A DNA stretch of 62,769 nt, taken from an uncultured Lachnospiraceae bacterium. Its GTDB lineage: Bacteria; Bacillota; Clostridia; Lachnospirales; Lachnospiraceae. The stretch lies in NCBI GenBank assembly GCA_947178145.1, contig CAMWXE010000023.1, positions 1 to 62,769 on the forward strand, in the 5' to 3' direction. The notes beneath the pieces were generated by a model. That model was not told the DNA's origin, did no database searches, and saw only the letters and a list, made by a program, of their open reading frames with translations. The translations under genes were made by a program, and so were the position numbers. Positions 51,007-60,906 of this stretch are shown piece after piece; positions within the stretch are counted from its first letter, which is position 1; every line of letters begins with the position of its first letter.

Positions 51007-52539
51007 CTAACATTCATCCAAAAGCAAATCTATTGATATAATGTCACACTCTATTTTCTTCCGAAACGCGTCGTATATATCATCATATATGTAAGGTGTA
51101 GTAACAACAATTGCATCAACTAATGGTATCTCATCATCAGGCGATATAACATTAATGCCAAAATCATTTTTAATTGCCATATAATTTCTATCTATTCCGC
51201 ACACTACATATACACCTGATTCTTCCAGTTCAGCCAACAAATGACGCCCTATCATACCAATTCCATATATTCCTATACGTTCCAATCCTTTTTTCAAAAG
51301 GCAATCTGATATTTTCTTGTTTTTTTCTTTAACACTTAGCCATTTATCCAGTGTCCGACAATAACTTTTATATTTTACATCGTTACACACATTATCTTTT
51401 TTTATTTCTTCTCTATCTGGCATTGGAAAATACCCTATTTCCGCATCACTTCCCACATGATTTTTAACCTCTGACAATGCAGCCTTTACTGCTTCCAGAT
51501 ATTTATATCCATTCTCAGAGTCCGGTTCAATATACATTCCTTCTCCCCATTCATTCCATGCATTAATAAAGGTGAACTCATTTCCGCACCTATCATTTTT
51601 AGCCAAAAGCTGTGCAAAATACCTTTCAAATTTTTCCGGGGTCGCTCCTGATATTACAGTCCCATTTTTTCCTTTTCTTGGCGTATCATCAAAGCCTGAA
51701 AAACCTCCATAGTAAACCTTTTTGCAACGAGAATGATATGATATTATACTGTTCCATACATCATCATAAGCAAGCTCATTACACACATATGGATTTTCAC
51801 GTATTTTACCAAGGCTAATATTGTGCCAAATGGACATTTGTGGTTCATGGCAGAGAACAGCGTCAAAATCCGCTGCCATTTTCTCGTCATTGATGCCAAT
51901 ACTATAAACGCCGTCAAACCCTAAATCAACTGCCAGCTGATTCCAAAGCTGTAGCATTTTCTTTAAACCGACTATCTTATTGGGCACATAGAAAAGAAAA
52001 ACCGGCTTATTTTTAATCTTTATATATCTGCTGTCTTTAAAGAATGGCTTCAAATAATCAAAATGACTTGTCCAGTCCTCCACGCCTCCATAGTCCTGCC
52101 TAAGCAAGATACCATTCCCCTTCTCATGCTCTTTAGGCTCCATTTTATCAGCCCATGCATTTCCGCTTTCTATTTTACTCCATGTTCTAATCCATGATTC
52201 ATTTGCCCAGCAGAAGCAAAAGGGTATATCTATATCTTTCCATTTAAGCAGATTTTCAGCAGGCTTCTCCAAAATCTTTCTGCCCTTTTCAAACCAATAG
52301 TGATAGCAGCAAATTCCATATATACCATATTTTTTCATCAAATCTGCCTGCCACTGTAATGTATTTTTATCTGTCAAATCATAATAATAATGATTTAATG
52401 GTATGTTTGGTTGTCTATGCCCGTTAAACAATGGTTCGGCTGCCTTCACTGCATCCCAGTCCGTAAATCCCTTTCCCCACCATGTACTGTTCTCCTCTAC
52501 CTCATGATATTGTGGTAAATACATTACTATTGTTTTCAT
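51007..52539 (-). CDS. WbsX-family protein with C-terminal Rossmann-like module
   Basis: A 510-residue protein. The first 350 residues match the WbsX/GH99-like family of polysaccharide clusters: YLPQYHEVEENSTWWGKGFTDW (about 7-28; quoted as YLPQYHEVEEN and GKGFTDW), CYHYWF, FCWANESW and the end FINAWNEWGEGMYIEPD. About 415-510 are the recurring module (IGIYGIGMIGRHL, CGIDRNY). The family is annotated as glycosyltransferase, although its fold is that of a glycoside hydrolase. Start 52539 has GGGAG upstream. Confidence 0.83.
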   Translation of the reverse strand: MKTIVMYLPQYHEVEENSTWWGKGFTDWDAVKAAEPLFNGHRQPNIPLNHYYYDLTDKNTLQWQADLMKKYGIYGICCYHYWFEKGRKILEKPAENLLKWKDIDIPFCFCWANESWIRTWSKIESGNAWADKMEPKEHEKGNGILLRQDYGGVEDWTSHFDYLKPFFKDSRYIKIKNKPVFLFYVPNKIVGLKKMLQLWNQLAVDLGFDGVYSIGINDEKMAADFDAVLCHEPQMSIWHNISLGKIRENPYVCNELAYDDVWNSIISYHSRCKKVYYGGFSGFDDTPRKGKNGTVISGATPEKFERYFAQLLAKNDRCGNEFTFINAWNEWGEGMYIEPDSENGYKYLEAVKAALSEVKNHVGSDAEIGYFPMPDREEIKKDNVCNDVKYKSYCRTLDKWLSVKEKNKKISDCLLKKGLERIGIYGIGMIGRHLLAELEESGVYVVCGIDRNYMAIKNDFGINVISPDDEIPLVDAIVVTTPYIYDDIYDAFRKKIECDIISIDLLLDEC

Positions 52540-52568
52540 AATATTTTCTCCCAGAGCACTTTTGAATT

Positions 52569-53588
52569 TCAATATGCGTACAATACAGTTTCACAATAAT
52601 TAGAAGCGTAGTGTCGCATATAAAATTTATAATCAGGATTTAACTGCAATATATAAATCGGCAGCTCGATAATATCTAACGGTTTATGATAGACGCAAAC
52701 AGCAAGCCTAGGCTTATATTTTCTGATTGTTTTCTCGGCTCCCTTTAAAGTTTCCAACTCGCTTCCCTCTACATCCATCTTTATGTAAGACACTCTTTTT
52801 CCGTCAACTATATTATCTATTGTTGTTACATCTATTGTGTCACCAGCTTTGTCCGTTATTGCTGCACCACCATCTCCAGTACTGTTAAAACTGACACTGC
52901 CCTCAAAGTCATAAGTTCCCTTATCGATAAGTTGAATTCTCTCATCGTTTTTATCATAAATCCATTTCCGGCACTTCTGAATATTGCTTTTGTCAGGTTC
53001 AAACACATAAATCTGCTCATAATCATTATTGCACCACTCAATGAAGTCACTGGTGGTTCCCATATCAAACGCACCTGCATCGACAAAAATTTCGTTTTTC
53101 TGTGGTTTGAAAACATCAAAATACTGTATTCCATAAAATGCACATACATTTTCCTCCCGTATAATCTTTTCTTTATTCACTCCCAAATCCATGAGTTGCC
53201 TGATCATGGAGTCCTGGTATTTCCTAGAACACATTACAATTTTCACGTCGGCAAAATCTGATACATATTCCTGTGGTGAAATGACTCTGATTCCGTTTAC
53301 TTTCTTTTCATAAAATATGCTGTTATTGTCCACATAAACTACTGTTCGTTTTCCGCATGTCAATAATATATCACTTATATATTGTCCCATAGTTCCAACT
53401 CCAAATACAACATATTCCTTATCATTAAATCCATGAAAAAACCATTTCTTATCTCTTTTTACTTTATTCCAAAATTCTCTTCTGTCATCGTAGTGCATAA
53501 ACAAACGTGCTTCAAAAATATCTTTTGATTCCTCATCCTGCATATTTTGGTATATTAAATTAATATTTGCAATTCGTTCAAGTTCCAT
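52569..53588 (-). CDS. FkbM methyltransferase with N-terminal Rossmann-like module
   Basis: A 339-residue protein. About 45-145 are the recurring module (YVVFGVGTMGQY, VYVDNNSIFY). About 150-339 are an FkbM-type methyltransferase with FVDAGAFDMGTTSDF, YIKMDVEGSELETL and the terminal YMRHYASNYCETVLYA, closely parallel to the C terminus of the protein at 44428-46668. ATG 53588 has GGAG nine bases ahead; a GTG 15 bp earlier is less likely. It ends 4 bp into the region of the upstream alternative start of the WbsX gene. Confidence 0.83.
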   Translation of the reverse strand: MELERIANINLIYQNMQDEESKDIFEARLFMHYDDRREFWNKVKRDKKWFFHGFNDKEYVVFGVGTMGQYISDILLTCGKRTVVYVDNNSIFYEKKVNGIRVISPQEYVSDFADVKIVMCSRKYQDSMIRQLMDLGVNKEKIIREENVCAFYGIQYFDVFKPQKNEIFVDAGAFDMGTTSDFIEWCNNDYEQIYVFEPDKSNIQKCRKWIYDKNDERIQLIDKGTYDFEGSVSFNSTGDGGAAITDKAGDTIDVTTIDNIVDGKRVSYIKMDVEGSELETLKGAEKTIRKYKPRLAVCVYHKPLDIIELPIYILQLNPDYKFYMRHYASNYCETVLYAY

Positions 53589-53605
53589 CTTTATTTTCTC
53601 CACTT

Positions 53606-54808
53606 CTAATAGTTTAAAATGTCGAATATGTTAAGTACCTTTATCTCCCGATGATACAATGCCTGTATTGCGCCAATGTCTTCACTTAATATGGATGAAA
53701 CTATCATTGTAACATCTTTACTTAAATTCTCAGGTTTGACAACTTGAAATTCAAGCTGGTTTTTCTCACTTTTATCTATTAAGCATTCTACTCTGCATCC
53801 TTGTTTGATAAGGTTGTATGCTGTAGATATTCCAGCAACTCCCGCTCCATAAACTGCGATAATTTCTTTATCTTTTTTTATATATCTATCTACAAACTGT
53901 TTCACAGAATCCGGTTTACTGAAATCTGCCAGCAACTGTCTTACTTTTTGAAGTTTTCTAACCTGTACGGCATAATCCATCAAGCAGTCAAATTCTTCAT
54001 TCTCAATAACTGGCACAATTTCCTTTTTAACCTCCTCTACACATTGCACATCATCTATAAGAGAAAGCTTATCAAAAAATATCTTTTTCAATGACTTTAA
54101 CGAAACACACTGCTCATGATATTTCTTGATGAGATATACCAGAGTATCCAATTGGGCTCGTATATTGGAATTTATACCGTTTGTCGAATACTGTGCTTTT
54201 ATAAGGGGCTTATGGATGTAACCTATGGAATATTTACTTGCAATCCTTAAAACAAATTCCCAGTCCTCCAAACTCTTTAAATTTTCATTAAATCCTCCCA
54301 CATCCTGTATACATTCTTTCCTGACTATAATCGTTGGAGTTCCGATTTTATTGTCATTTAACAATGACTGAAATATATCGCCTTCTAATTCAGATATATC
54401 ATAAATATCGGGGGGCATAATAATTTCTTTTTGTGCTCCTTTATACAAGTAATCACAATATACCATCCCGAAATTTGCCATGTTACGCATTTTATACATT
54501 TGTTCTTCCAATTTACAGGCATACCAGATATCATCACTGTCATTAAAAGCAATAAATTTTCCCTTTGCCAGTTCAATACCAATATTTCTAGCACGTGACG
54601 GACCTCCATTATCAGACAGATATATGTATCTGATTCTGTTATCCACAATGGACTCTATTATTTTTTTTGTATCATCCGTCGAACCGTCATCTACAATAAT
54701 ACATTCAATATTTGAATATGTCTGATTCAATACACTCTCGACAGAATATTTTATACAATCTCCCCTGTTATATGTGGGAATAACCACACTTACCAAATTC
54801 TTTTCCAT
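53606..54808 (-). CDS. Family 2 glycosyltransferase with C-terminal Rossmann-like module
   Basis: A 400-residue protein. The GT-A domain (about 5-235) has VSVVIPTYNRGD, IVDDGSTDDT and DSDD in AFNDSDDIWY. About 312-400 are the recurring module (IIAVYGAGVAGIST, CLIDKSEK). Ribosome site GGGGAG precedes the start. Confidence 0.88.
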   Translation of the reverse strand: MEKNLVSVVIPTYNRGDCIKYSVESVLNQTYSNIECIIVDDGSTDDTKKIIESIVDNRIRYIYLSDNGGPSRARNIGIELAKGKFIAFNDSDDIWYACKLEEQMYKMRNMANFGMVYCDYLYKGAQKEIIMPPDIYDISELEGDIFQSLLNDNKIGTPTIIVRKECIQDVGGFNENLKSLEDWEFVLRIASKYSIGYIHKPLIKAQYSTNGINSNIRAQLDTLVYLIKKYHEQCVSLKSLKKIFFDKLSLIDDVQCVEEVKKEIVPVIENEEFDCLMDYAVQVRKLQKVRQLLADFSKPDSVKQFVDRYIKKDKEIIAVYGAGVAGISTAYNLIKQGCRVECLIDKSEKNQLEFQVVKPENLSKDVTMIVSSILSEDIGAIQALYHREIKVLNIFDILNY

Positions 54809-54828
54809 ATTCTACTTCTCCCCACATA

Positions 54829-55755
54829 TTAGTCAAATACACGAGACACTCTGACACATTCGGCAAACATTTTTTTACAGGCAGCCTTCCATTCTATAGC
54901 AAAATCCATATTATTTCCTTGTTGTATCAAACTGCTTACCAGCGCATATAACCGCTTTAATTCCTTCGCATCAGAAGCATATTTCTTGTCTTCTCTAAAA
55001 TGTTTGAAAAATACTTCCTGTTCTTCCTGTGTAAGAACGAATCCGTTACTTTTTAGGGCAAATTTCTGAATTTCCTTATACAATAATTTTCTTTGCTCTG
55101 TTTTATTATCTTTTACACGATAAGTTTCATTTGTACCAATATTCCTCCAATACAATAACACATTTGGTATATTGGATATCTGTCCATACAAGGAACATTG
55201 AATCCAAAAGTGGTAATCCTCCATTCCCAACATATCATCAACATATTTTATATTATTTTTTCTTATAAATTGCGTTCTCATCATAGCACTACCATTACTG
55301 ATGCAATCCTGAAAAATAAGTTCAGCCCGTACACGCTTAGGGTTATGTAATACACCTGTTACATTAAATGATGTTATATTTCCATGAATATCTATGTTTT
55401 TCATTGCCGCTCCAACCACATCAATGTCTGGATGCATGTCCATAAATTCCACCTCTAACGCCAAGCGTTCTGGCGCTGCTATATCATCATCATCCATTAA
55501 CGCTATAAACTCACCTGCTGCGTTTTCTATACCGATATTCCTTGAGTATGCAATACCTCTGTTTCTGTCATTATGTATCACTTTTATTCTTTTATCATTC
55601 ATTGTTTCTACAATTCTTGATGTTCTATCATTTCCACAGTCATCTATTGCTATAATTTCAAAATCTTCATATTGCTGATTTAATATGGAAACCACTGCGC
55701 TTTCCACAAATTTTTCTGCCTTGTATAAAGGCATGATAACAGAAACTCTTGGCAT
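54829..55755 (-). CDS. Family 2 glycosyltransferase
   Basis: A 308-residue GT-A enzyme with VSVIMPLYKAEKFV, AIDDCGNDRTS and the acidic motif DDDD in ALMDDDDIAAPER. It is the only family 2 glycosyltransferase of the cluster without the Rossmann-like module. GGGGGAAG precedes the start. Confidence 0.88.
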   Translation of the reverse strand: MPRVSVIMPLYKAEKFVESAVVSILNQQYEDFEIIAIDDCGNDRTSRIVETMNDKRIKVIHNDRNRGIAYSRNIGIENAAGEFIALMDDDDIAAPERLALEVEFMDMHPDIDVVGAAMKNIDIHGNITSFNVTGVLHNPKRVRAELIFQDCISNGSAMMRTQFIRKNNIKYVDDMLGMEDYHFWIQCSLYGQISNIPNVLLYWRNIGTNETYRVKDNKTEQRKLLYKEIQKFALKSNGFVLTQEEQEVFFKHFREDKKYASDAKELKRLYALVSSLIQQGNNMDFAIEWKAACKKMFAECVRVSRVFD

Positions 55756-55776
55756 GCTGACTACTTCCCCCTTAAA

Positions 55777-56124
55777 TCAAAAATTGTATATGTACATAGG
55801 CAGTTTTTCCTCTCTCTCCTGCAAATCATTGTTTTTTGATTGCACAGGTTTGTCTTTGACCTCTTCTAACGGGCAATTTTTCATCGCTGCGACAGCTATT
55901 ATTTTTTCAACACCGTCCATGCAATTATCCAGAACCCATATTTTAGCCAATTCCTCATATAATTCCGGCACTGTTTCAAATCCATATTCCTTTATATATT
56001 CCGTTTCTTCTCTTTCAATAAAATAACTTTCTTTGCTTTTGTCAATCGACTGAAATTTGTAAGTTTCTGTGTTTTCAATTCCCCACTGATACAATAAATC
56101 CTTTTCTCTTTTCTCTTTATCCAT
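55777..56124 (-). CDS. Hypothetical protein, 115 residues
   Basis: No family recognised. A highly charged, helical protein (Lys/Glu-rich start, then ETVPELYEELAKIWVLDNCMDG) without signal or membrane segment. AAGGAGAGAAT precedes the ATG and spacing to both neighbours is short (12 and 21 bp), so it is a real gene of the cluster. It might be an accessory subunit of the carbamoyltransferase upstream or of a glycosyltransferase. Confidence 0.65.
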   Translation of the reverse strand: MDKEKREKDLLYQWGIENTETYKFQSIDKSKESYFIEREETEYIKEYGFETVPELYEELAKIWVLDNCMDGVEKIIAVAAMKNCPLEEVKDKPVQSKNNDLQEREEKLPMYIYNF

Positions 56125-56136
56125 ATTCTCTCCTTA

Positions 56137-57975
56137 CTAATCCAAAGTGTAAAGCTTCCGCCAATCTTCTGTTTCGTTCCACTCCGGCTGTTCTTTTTTA
56201 TATAAAATGCAATGCTCAAGCACTAAAATATCCATATCTGTCCGCATAAAACATTCGTATGCATCCTGCAATGAACACACTATAGGCTCACCTCTTACAT
56301 TAAAAGAAGTATTCACTATCACTCCATATCCTGTAAGCTTTTTAAACTCTTTTATCAGACTATAGTAGTATGGATTGGTTCTCTCAGTTACTGTCTGTAT
56401 CCGTGCACTATAATCTACATGCGTTACTGCTGGTATATCTGAACGCTTCTGCTTCACAATTTCCAACATATCTCCATGGTATCTTTTTAAATTTTCGTTC
56501 AAATCACAAAAATTTCTTCTGCCTTCACATACATTTTCAACCAACAGCATATATGGGCTATCATCATCCAGTTCAAAATATTTTGAAACATCCTCCCTGA
56601 GTACAGAAGGTGCAAAGGGGCGGAAAGACTCTCTATATTTAATTTTTTTATTTAATTTCACCTGCATTGTTTCAGATCTTGCATCTGCGATAATACTCCT
56701 GTTTCCTAGTGCCCTTGGTCCAAATTCCATTCTTCCATGAAAAAGCCCTATTACATTTTGGGCCGCAAGTTCTTCAGCAATTTTTGTATATAATAAACTA
56801 CCATTGTATGAATGATATGGATAATTATTCTCATTTAAATATTTTTCAACTTCCTGTTTAGAATATTCCGGTCCAAGATAACTGCCCTGTTGCGAATCCT
56901 CCAAATCTATTTTTCGCTCAATACCGGCATATTGATAAGCTGCATATAAAGCACATCCCAAACTTCCTCCTGCATCACCGGCTGCCGGCTGTATCCACAC
57001 ATTTTTAAAAATTTTACTATTTTTAATTTTTCCATTAGCAACACAGTTTAAAGCTACTCCTCCCGCTAACACCAAATTATCTATTCCGGCTCCATACGTT
57101 TCCTTTGCATGTCTGACCATCTTTAAGATAATATCCTCTACAACTTTTTGGGCAGATGCGGCTATATCCATCTCTCTCTTAGTAATGATTGTTTCCGGTT
57201 CCCGCCTTGGTCCTCCAAACAAGTCCGCAAATTTGTCATTGGTCATAGCCCGTCCATATTGATAATCAAAATATTCCATATTCATACAAAAAGAACCATC
57301 TTTTTTTATATCAATCAGCTTTTGTCGAATAATATCTTCATATATTGGCTCTCCGTAAGGTGCTAGTCCCATGAATTTATAGTCACCTGAATTCACCTTG
57401 AAACCACAAAAATATGTAAATGAACTGTATAAAAGTCCTATTGAATGTGGAAAACGCAATTCTTCCTTAATTACCAGTCTATTATCTTGTCCTACTCCAA
57501 TCGTTGTAGTTGCCCATTCCCCTACACCATCAAGGGTTATAAAAACCGCCTTTCGATACGGAGACGGATAAAAGGCTGACGCCGCATGAGAAATATGATG
57601 CTCGCATACCAAAAACTTCCTTTTGGGATTTTCACCCAAAATTTGGTTTATTTCCTTGTGAATCCACATTTTACTTGAAAACATCGAAAAAAAACTTCGT
57701 TCAATAACATCTTTTGAATCTTTTCCTACCGCGGCGATATTTTTAACAAATCGGTCTAATGTATATAGGGGATTGTCATAAAATACAGCTATATCAATAT
57801 CTTTATTCCGGATACCACCTTCTTTTAAACAATATTCAATAGCATTTACCGGCATACGTAGATCATGCTTAATGCGTGTAAACCGTTCTTCCTGTGCTGC
57901 GGCTATTACTTTACCATCCACTACCAAACTTGCGGCAGAATCGTGATACAATGCAGAAATTCCGAGTATGTTCAT
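56137..57975 (-). CDS. NodU/CmcH-type carbamoyltransferase
   Basis: A 612-residue full-length O-carbamoyltransferase. It begins ILGISALYHDSAASLV, has the CEHHISHAASAFYPSP metal site, LAGGVALNCVANGKI, GAGCALYA-like SLGCALYAAYQY and the C-terminal TEATN-type ATP site GRMEFGPRALGNRSI and NTSFNVRGEPIV. It would transfer a carbamoyl group from carbamoyl phosphate to a sugar hydroxyl, a decoration known from Nod factors and antibiotics. Confidence 0.92.
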   Translation of the reverse strand: MNILGISALYHDSAASLVVDGKVIAAAQEERFTRIKHDLRMPVNAIEYCLKEGGIRNKDIDIAVFYDNPLYTLDRFVKNIAAVGKDSKDVIERSFFSMFSSKMWIHKEINQILGENPKRKFLVCEHHISHAASAFYPSPYRKAVFITLDGVGEWATTTIGVGQDNRLVIKEELRFPHSIGLLYSSFTYFCGFKVNSGDYKFMGLAPYGEPIYEDIIRQKLIDIKKDGSFCMNMEYFDYQYGRAMTNDKFADLFGGPRREPETIITKREMDIAASAQKVVEDIILKMVRHAKETYGAGIDNLVLAGGVALNCVANGKIKNSKIFKNVWIQPAAGDAGGSLGCALYAAYQYAGIERKIDLEDSQQGSYLGPEYSKQEVEKYLNENNYPYHSYNGSLLYTKIAEELAAQNVIGLFHGRMEFGPRALGNRSIIADARSETMQVKLNKKIKYRESFRPFAPSVLREDVSKYFELDDDSPYMLLVENVCEGRRNFCDLNENLKRYHGDMLEIVKQKRSDIPAVTHVDYSARIQTVTERTNPYYYSLIKEFKKLTGYGVIVNTSFNVRGEPIVCSLQDAYECFMRTDMDILVLEHCILYKKEQPEWNETEDWRKLYTLD

Positions 57976-58026
57976 TTTCTTTTCCCCCTGTTCTTATATA
58001 ATAAAGATTTGTATATCATGCGTTAC

Positions 58027-59412
58027 TCACAATTTGTAATCATCCGCAAGACAGATTACTTCATAACGGGAACCATATAACAACTTGATATTCTTCCTCA
58101 TAACAGCTTCATATTTTGTGGAAGCAATTAATATATAATCTATCTGAAAGTCATTCAATTTATTAATATTTATTAATGGTCTTTCTTTATATTTTGTATT
58201 TCTTCCCACATTGCTATCTATAAAATATATATTTGCTTTTATACTACCTACAACTTTCTCATAATCTTCCAGTATCCTATTTGCCATTTTACCAGTTCCA
58301 TATATTCCCACACACATTGCTTCGTCTCCCAATGGAAGCTCTATTAAAATATCTCTTAACATTCTGTTTCTTTTTTCAGTAATAGATATCTGTACATCAT
58401 TATCAATGCCGGCAAAATCAAATATACTATATAAATTGTAGATAAAATTTATATCACAGAAGCAATTCCATTCCTCAATCGTTTTCCCATATATTTTTCC
58501 AGCCAAAGCATATCCTTCCTTAATATAATCCAAGTCTTCAATTCCCCAAATCGAACTATACGTATTTGCCCAAAGAATTAGTAAATTTTGTAAAATTCTC
58601 GTATTTTTCAGACATATAGCCTGATATTCACCTATATTTAGAGCATCTTCCCAGCTATACGCAGTTATCCTCAGTAAGTCTTCTGCTTTTCTTTTTGTCG
58701 GTTTAGCTGTTACTGTTGAGTCAGCCCTATACCGCCTTTTATAAAGGCAATCGGAAACATACTGCACTCTATCTGCATAAAATAGCAATTTATTATGCAA
58801 AGCTATATCTTCATGATATATTCCTTCCGGAAATGTAATCTCATTTTTAGATAGAAAATCTCTCCTTGTAAAAACCATGCATGCCGACGGATTGTAAGCA
58901 ACCGGATAATACTTTTTCAAAAATTCTATTCCACACATAATATTGGAACAATTTCCTATCACTTCTTTCCGCATGTATGTATCATCTTTTATACCTAATC
59001 CTTCTTTCAATTCCCCAAATACATAAGCGTCAAAAAGCAAAACATCTAAATTATTCTTTTCCGAAATTTTGTAACATTTGCTTATTGCATCACCAGTCAA
59101 GCAATCATCTGCATCCAAAAAGTAAATGTATTTTCCCTGTGCCCTCTGTATCCCAATATTTCTGGCGGCTCCCTGTCCACAATTATTTTGTGAAATAATC
59201 TCCAGACAAGAATGCTTTTTTTGTGCGTTTTGTAATATGTATAAACTATTATCTGTGGAACCATCATTAACAGCAATTATTTCTGTCGTTATATCCTGCA
59301 TATTGTATTGATTCCAAATACTATCCAAACATTCCTCTAAATATTTCTCAACATTATAAACCGGAATGATTATGCTTACCTGCACCACAACTGTAACCTG
59401 CCTCCCAATCAT
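58027..59412 (-). CDS. Family 2 glycosyltransferase with C-terminal Rossmann-like module
   Basis: A 461-residue protein. The GT-A domain (about 10-240) has VSIIIPVYNVEKYL, AVNDGSTDNS and DADD in FLDADDCLTG. About 365-461 are the recurring module (CVGIYGTGKMANRI, YFIDSNVGRN). The ATG at 59412 shares a base with the upstream TAA; a GTG ten codons in (just before QVSIII) is an alternative start. Confidence 0.85.
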   Translation of the reverse strand: MIGRQVTVVVQVSIIIPVYNVEKYLEECLDSIWNQYNMQDITTEIIAVNDGSTDNSLYILQNAQKKHSCLEIISQNNCGQGAARNIGIQRAQGKYIYFLDADDCLTGDAISKCYKISEKNNLDVLLFDAYVFGELKEGLGIKDDTYMRKEVIGNCSNIMCGIEFLKKYYPVAYNPSACMVFTRRDFLSKNEITFPEGIYHEDIALHNKLLFYADRVQYVSDCLYKRRYRADSTVTAKPTKRKAEDLLRITAYSWEDALNIGEYQAICLKNTRILQNLLILWANTYSSIWGIEDLDYIKEGYALAGKIYGKTIEEWNCFCDINFIYNLYSIFDFAGIDNDVQISITEKRNRMLRDILIELPLGDEAMCVGIYGTGKMANRILEDYEKVVGSIKANIYFIDSNVGRNTKYKERPLININKLNDFQIDYILIASTKYEAVMRKNIKLLYGSRYEVICLADDYKL

Positions 59413-60890
59413 TAATGGTGTATTTCTTTCTCCACCCTACTAAAAATTTCCTCTGCAATGATTTTATTTCCCTTTTCCCATACATGTGCAGCATCCATAT
59501 ACACATCTGAAATATCATCAAAAATATGTGATAAATCATGTAAATAAGTGTAGGTATTTACACCTTCACTCTTCATTATCTCCCGAAACTCTTTAAAATC
59601 ATATCCCTTATCATATCTTCCTTCTCTATAAGAAAGCATCATATTTTTTTCTCTATTATCATAATTTTTCTTTGACATGAACATGGGCTGCATAAAAGCA
59701 TGAAATGTAATTCCACGTCCAATACAAAGTGCATACATACTTTTCATATTATTTAACCAGTTCTCAAATCTATTCTTACCTGATTCAACACCATAATTGA
59801 TTTCCTCTGCATTTCTTACTCTCAAATCATATTCTTTTGTGCTAATATCCAAATTTCGAAACGCAAAATTAAATATTTCATCCAAATAGTCAAATTTGAA
59901 CGGATATTTTTCATTGTGGCTGGTATCATTTATTCCACTATATGCAATCACCATATTAGGATTGAATAAAAGCATATCCCTCATAAGTTTCAAAAGTTCC
60001 TCACCTGAAGTATATCCACCAACCCCACCATTATAAATTGCTATTGTTCTATCATTTATCAAATCGTATAAAATCTCCGGCCACGCTTTAAATGGATACA
60101 AGGAACCATCTGTAGTGGAACCGCCTGTCACTGCAATTTTATATATAGCATTTTTCTCATCACCATAAACGGTTATTCCCGGATATTTACTTTTCCCCTT
60201 GTAAGAGTATCCCAAATTAATATCTAATACTGTCTTCCTGCCACTAACTTGTGTATATCCTCCCGCCATTCCATAATCTTTATAAAACTTTAAACCTAGT
60301 TTTTCTAGTTTATTAAATATAATTTGACAATCCTTTTTTTCAACCCATATATAAAAATTTTCTTCATATAATATTTCTTCAATTGATTCTACATGATATC
60401 CATCCAATAAGTCTTCGCACTTGTCAGTACTATCTTTTAAAAATCCGGCTACTTCATAGTCCAACAGTTCCAAATATATAAATGCCTCTCTGGCATTTTC
60501 ATCAATTCCGTAAACAAATACTTTTTTATCAATCAGCCTGTTAAACAAAGGCGCATCAAACATCCTAAAACAAACTTCATTTGTTTTAGAATATCTAATC
60601 GCATCATCCTCATATGAATCGATTGCATCATAACGTCTACCAAAAACTGCATCTTCATATTGCTCTTCATACTTTTCTTTTAATTCAGCAGCAAAAATGA
60701 CCTCAGAATTCTTATCTAAATTCGTAATCTCCTCTATATTTTTATGAAACATTTTTAACCCAATAAGAGATTTATCTTGTGTCACAAAACCGGATATATA
60801 TTGTTTCCTTTTTAAATAAGAAATAAATATGTTTTGTGCCAAAAGTCTTTCTTTTGATGCTGATGATAAAAATATATATTGTTTCGCCAT
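59412..60890 (-). CDS. SGNH/GDSL esterase-like protein with Rossmann-like module
   Basis: A 492-residue cytoplasmic-looking protein. About 120-210 are the recurring module (KVFVYGIDENAREAF). About 240-490 are an SGNH hydrolase with block I VTGGSTTDG, block II NGGVGGYTSG, block III YSGINDTS and block V DAAHV, so the triad is complete. It is a paralogue of the next gene upstream, lacking its first module. It may act as an acetyl-esterase or acyltransferase on the glycan. Confidence 0.82.
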   Translation of the reverse strand: MAKQYIFLSSASKERLLAQNIFISYLKRKQYISGFVTQDKSLIGLKMFHKNIEEITNLDKNSEVIFAAELKEKYEEQYEDAVFGRRYDAIDSYEDDAIRYSKTNEVCFRMFDAPLFNRLIDKKVFVYGIDENAREAFIYLELLDYEVAGFLKDSTDKCEDLLDGYHVESIEEILYEENFYIWVEKKDCQIIFNKLEKLGLKFYKDYGMAGGYTQVSGRKTVLDINLGYSYKGKSKYPGITVYGDEKNAIYKIAVTGGSTTDGSLYPFKAWPEILYDLINDRTIAIYNGGVGGYTSGEELLKLMRDMLLFNPNMVIAYSGINDTSHNEKYPFKFDYLDEIFNFAFRNLDISTKEYDLRVRNAEEINYGVESGKNRFENWLNNMKSMYALCIGRGITFHAFMQPMFMSKKNYDNREKNMMLSYREGRYDKGYDFKEFREIMKSEGVNTYTYLHDLSHIFDDISDVYMDAAHVWEKGNKIIAEEIFSRVEKEIHH

Positions 60891-60906
60891 CGTTTAATTT
60901 CCCCTT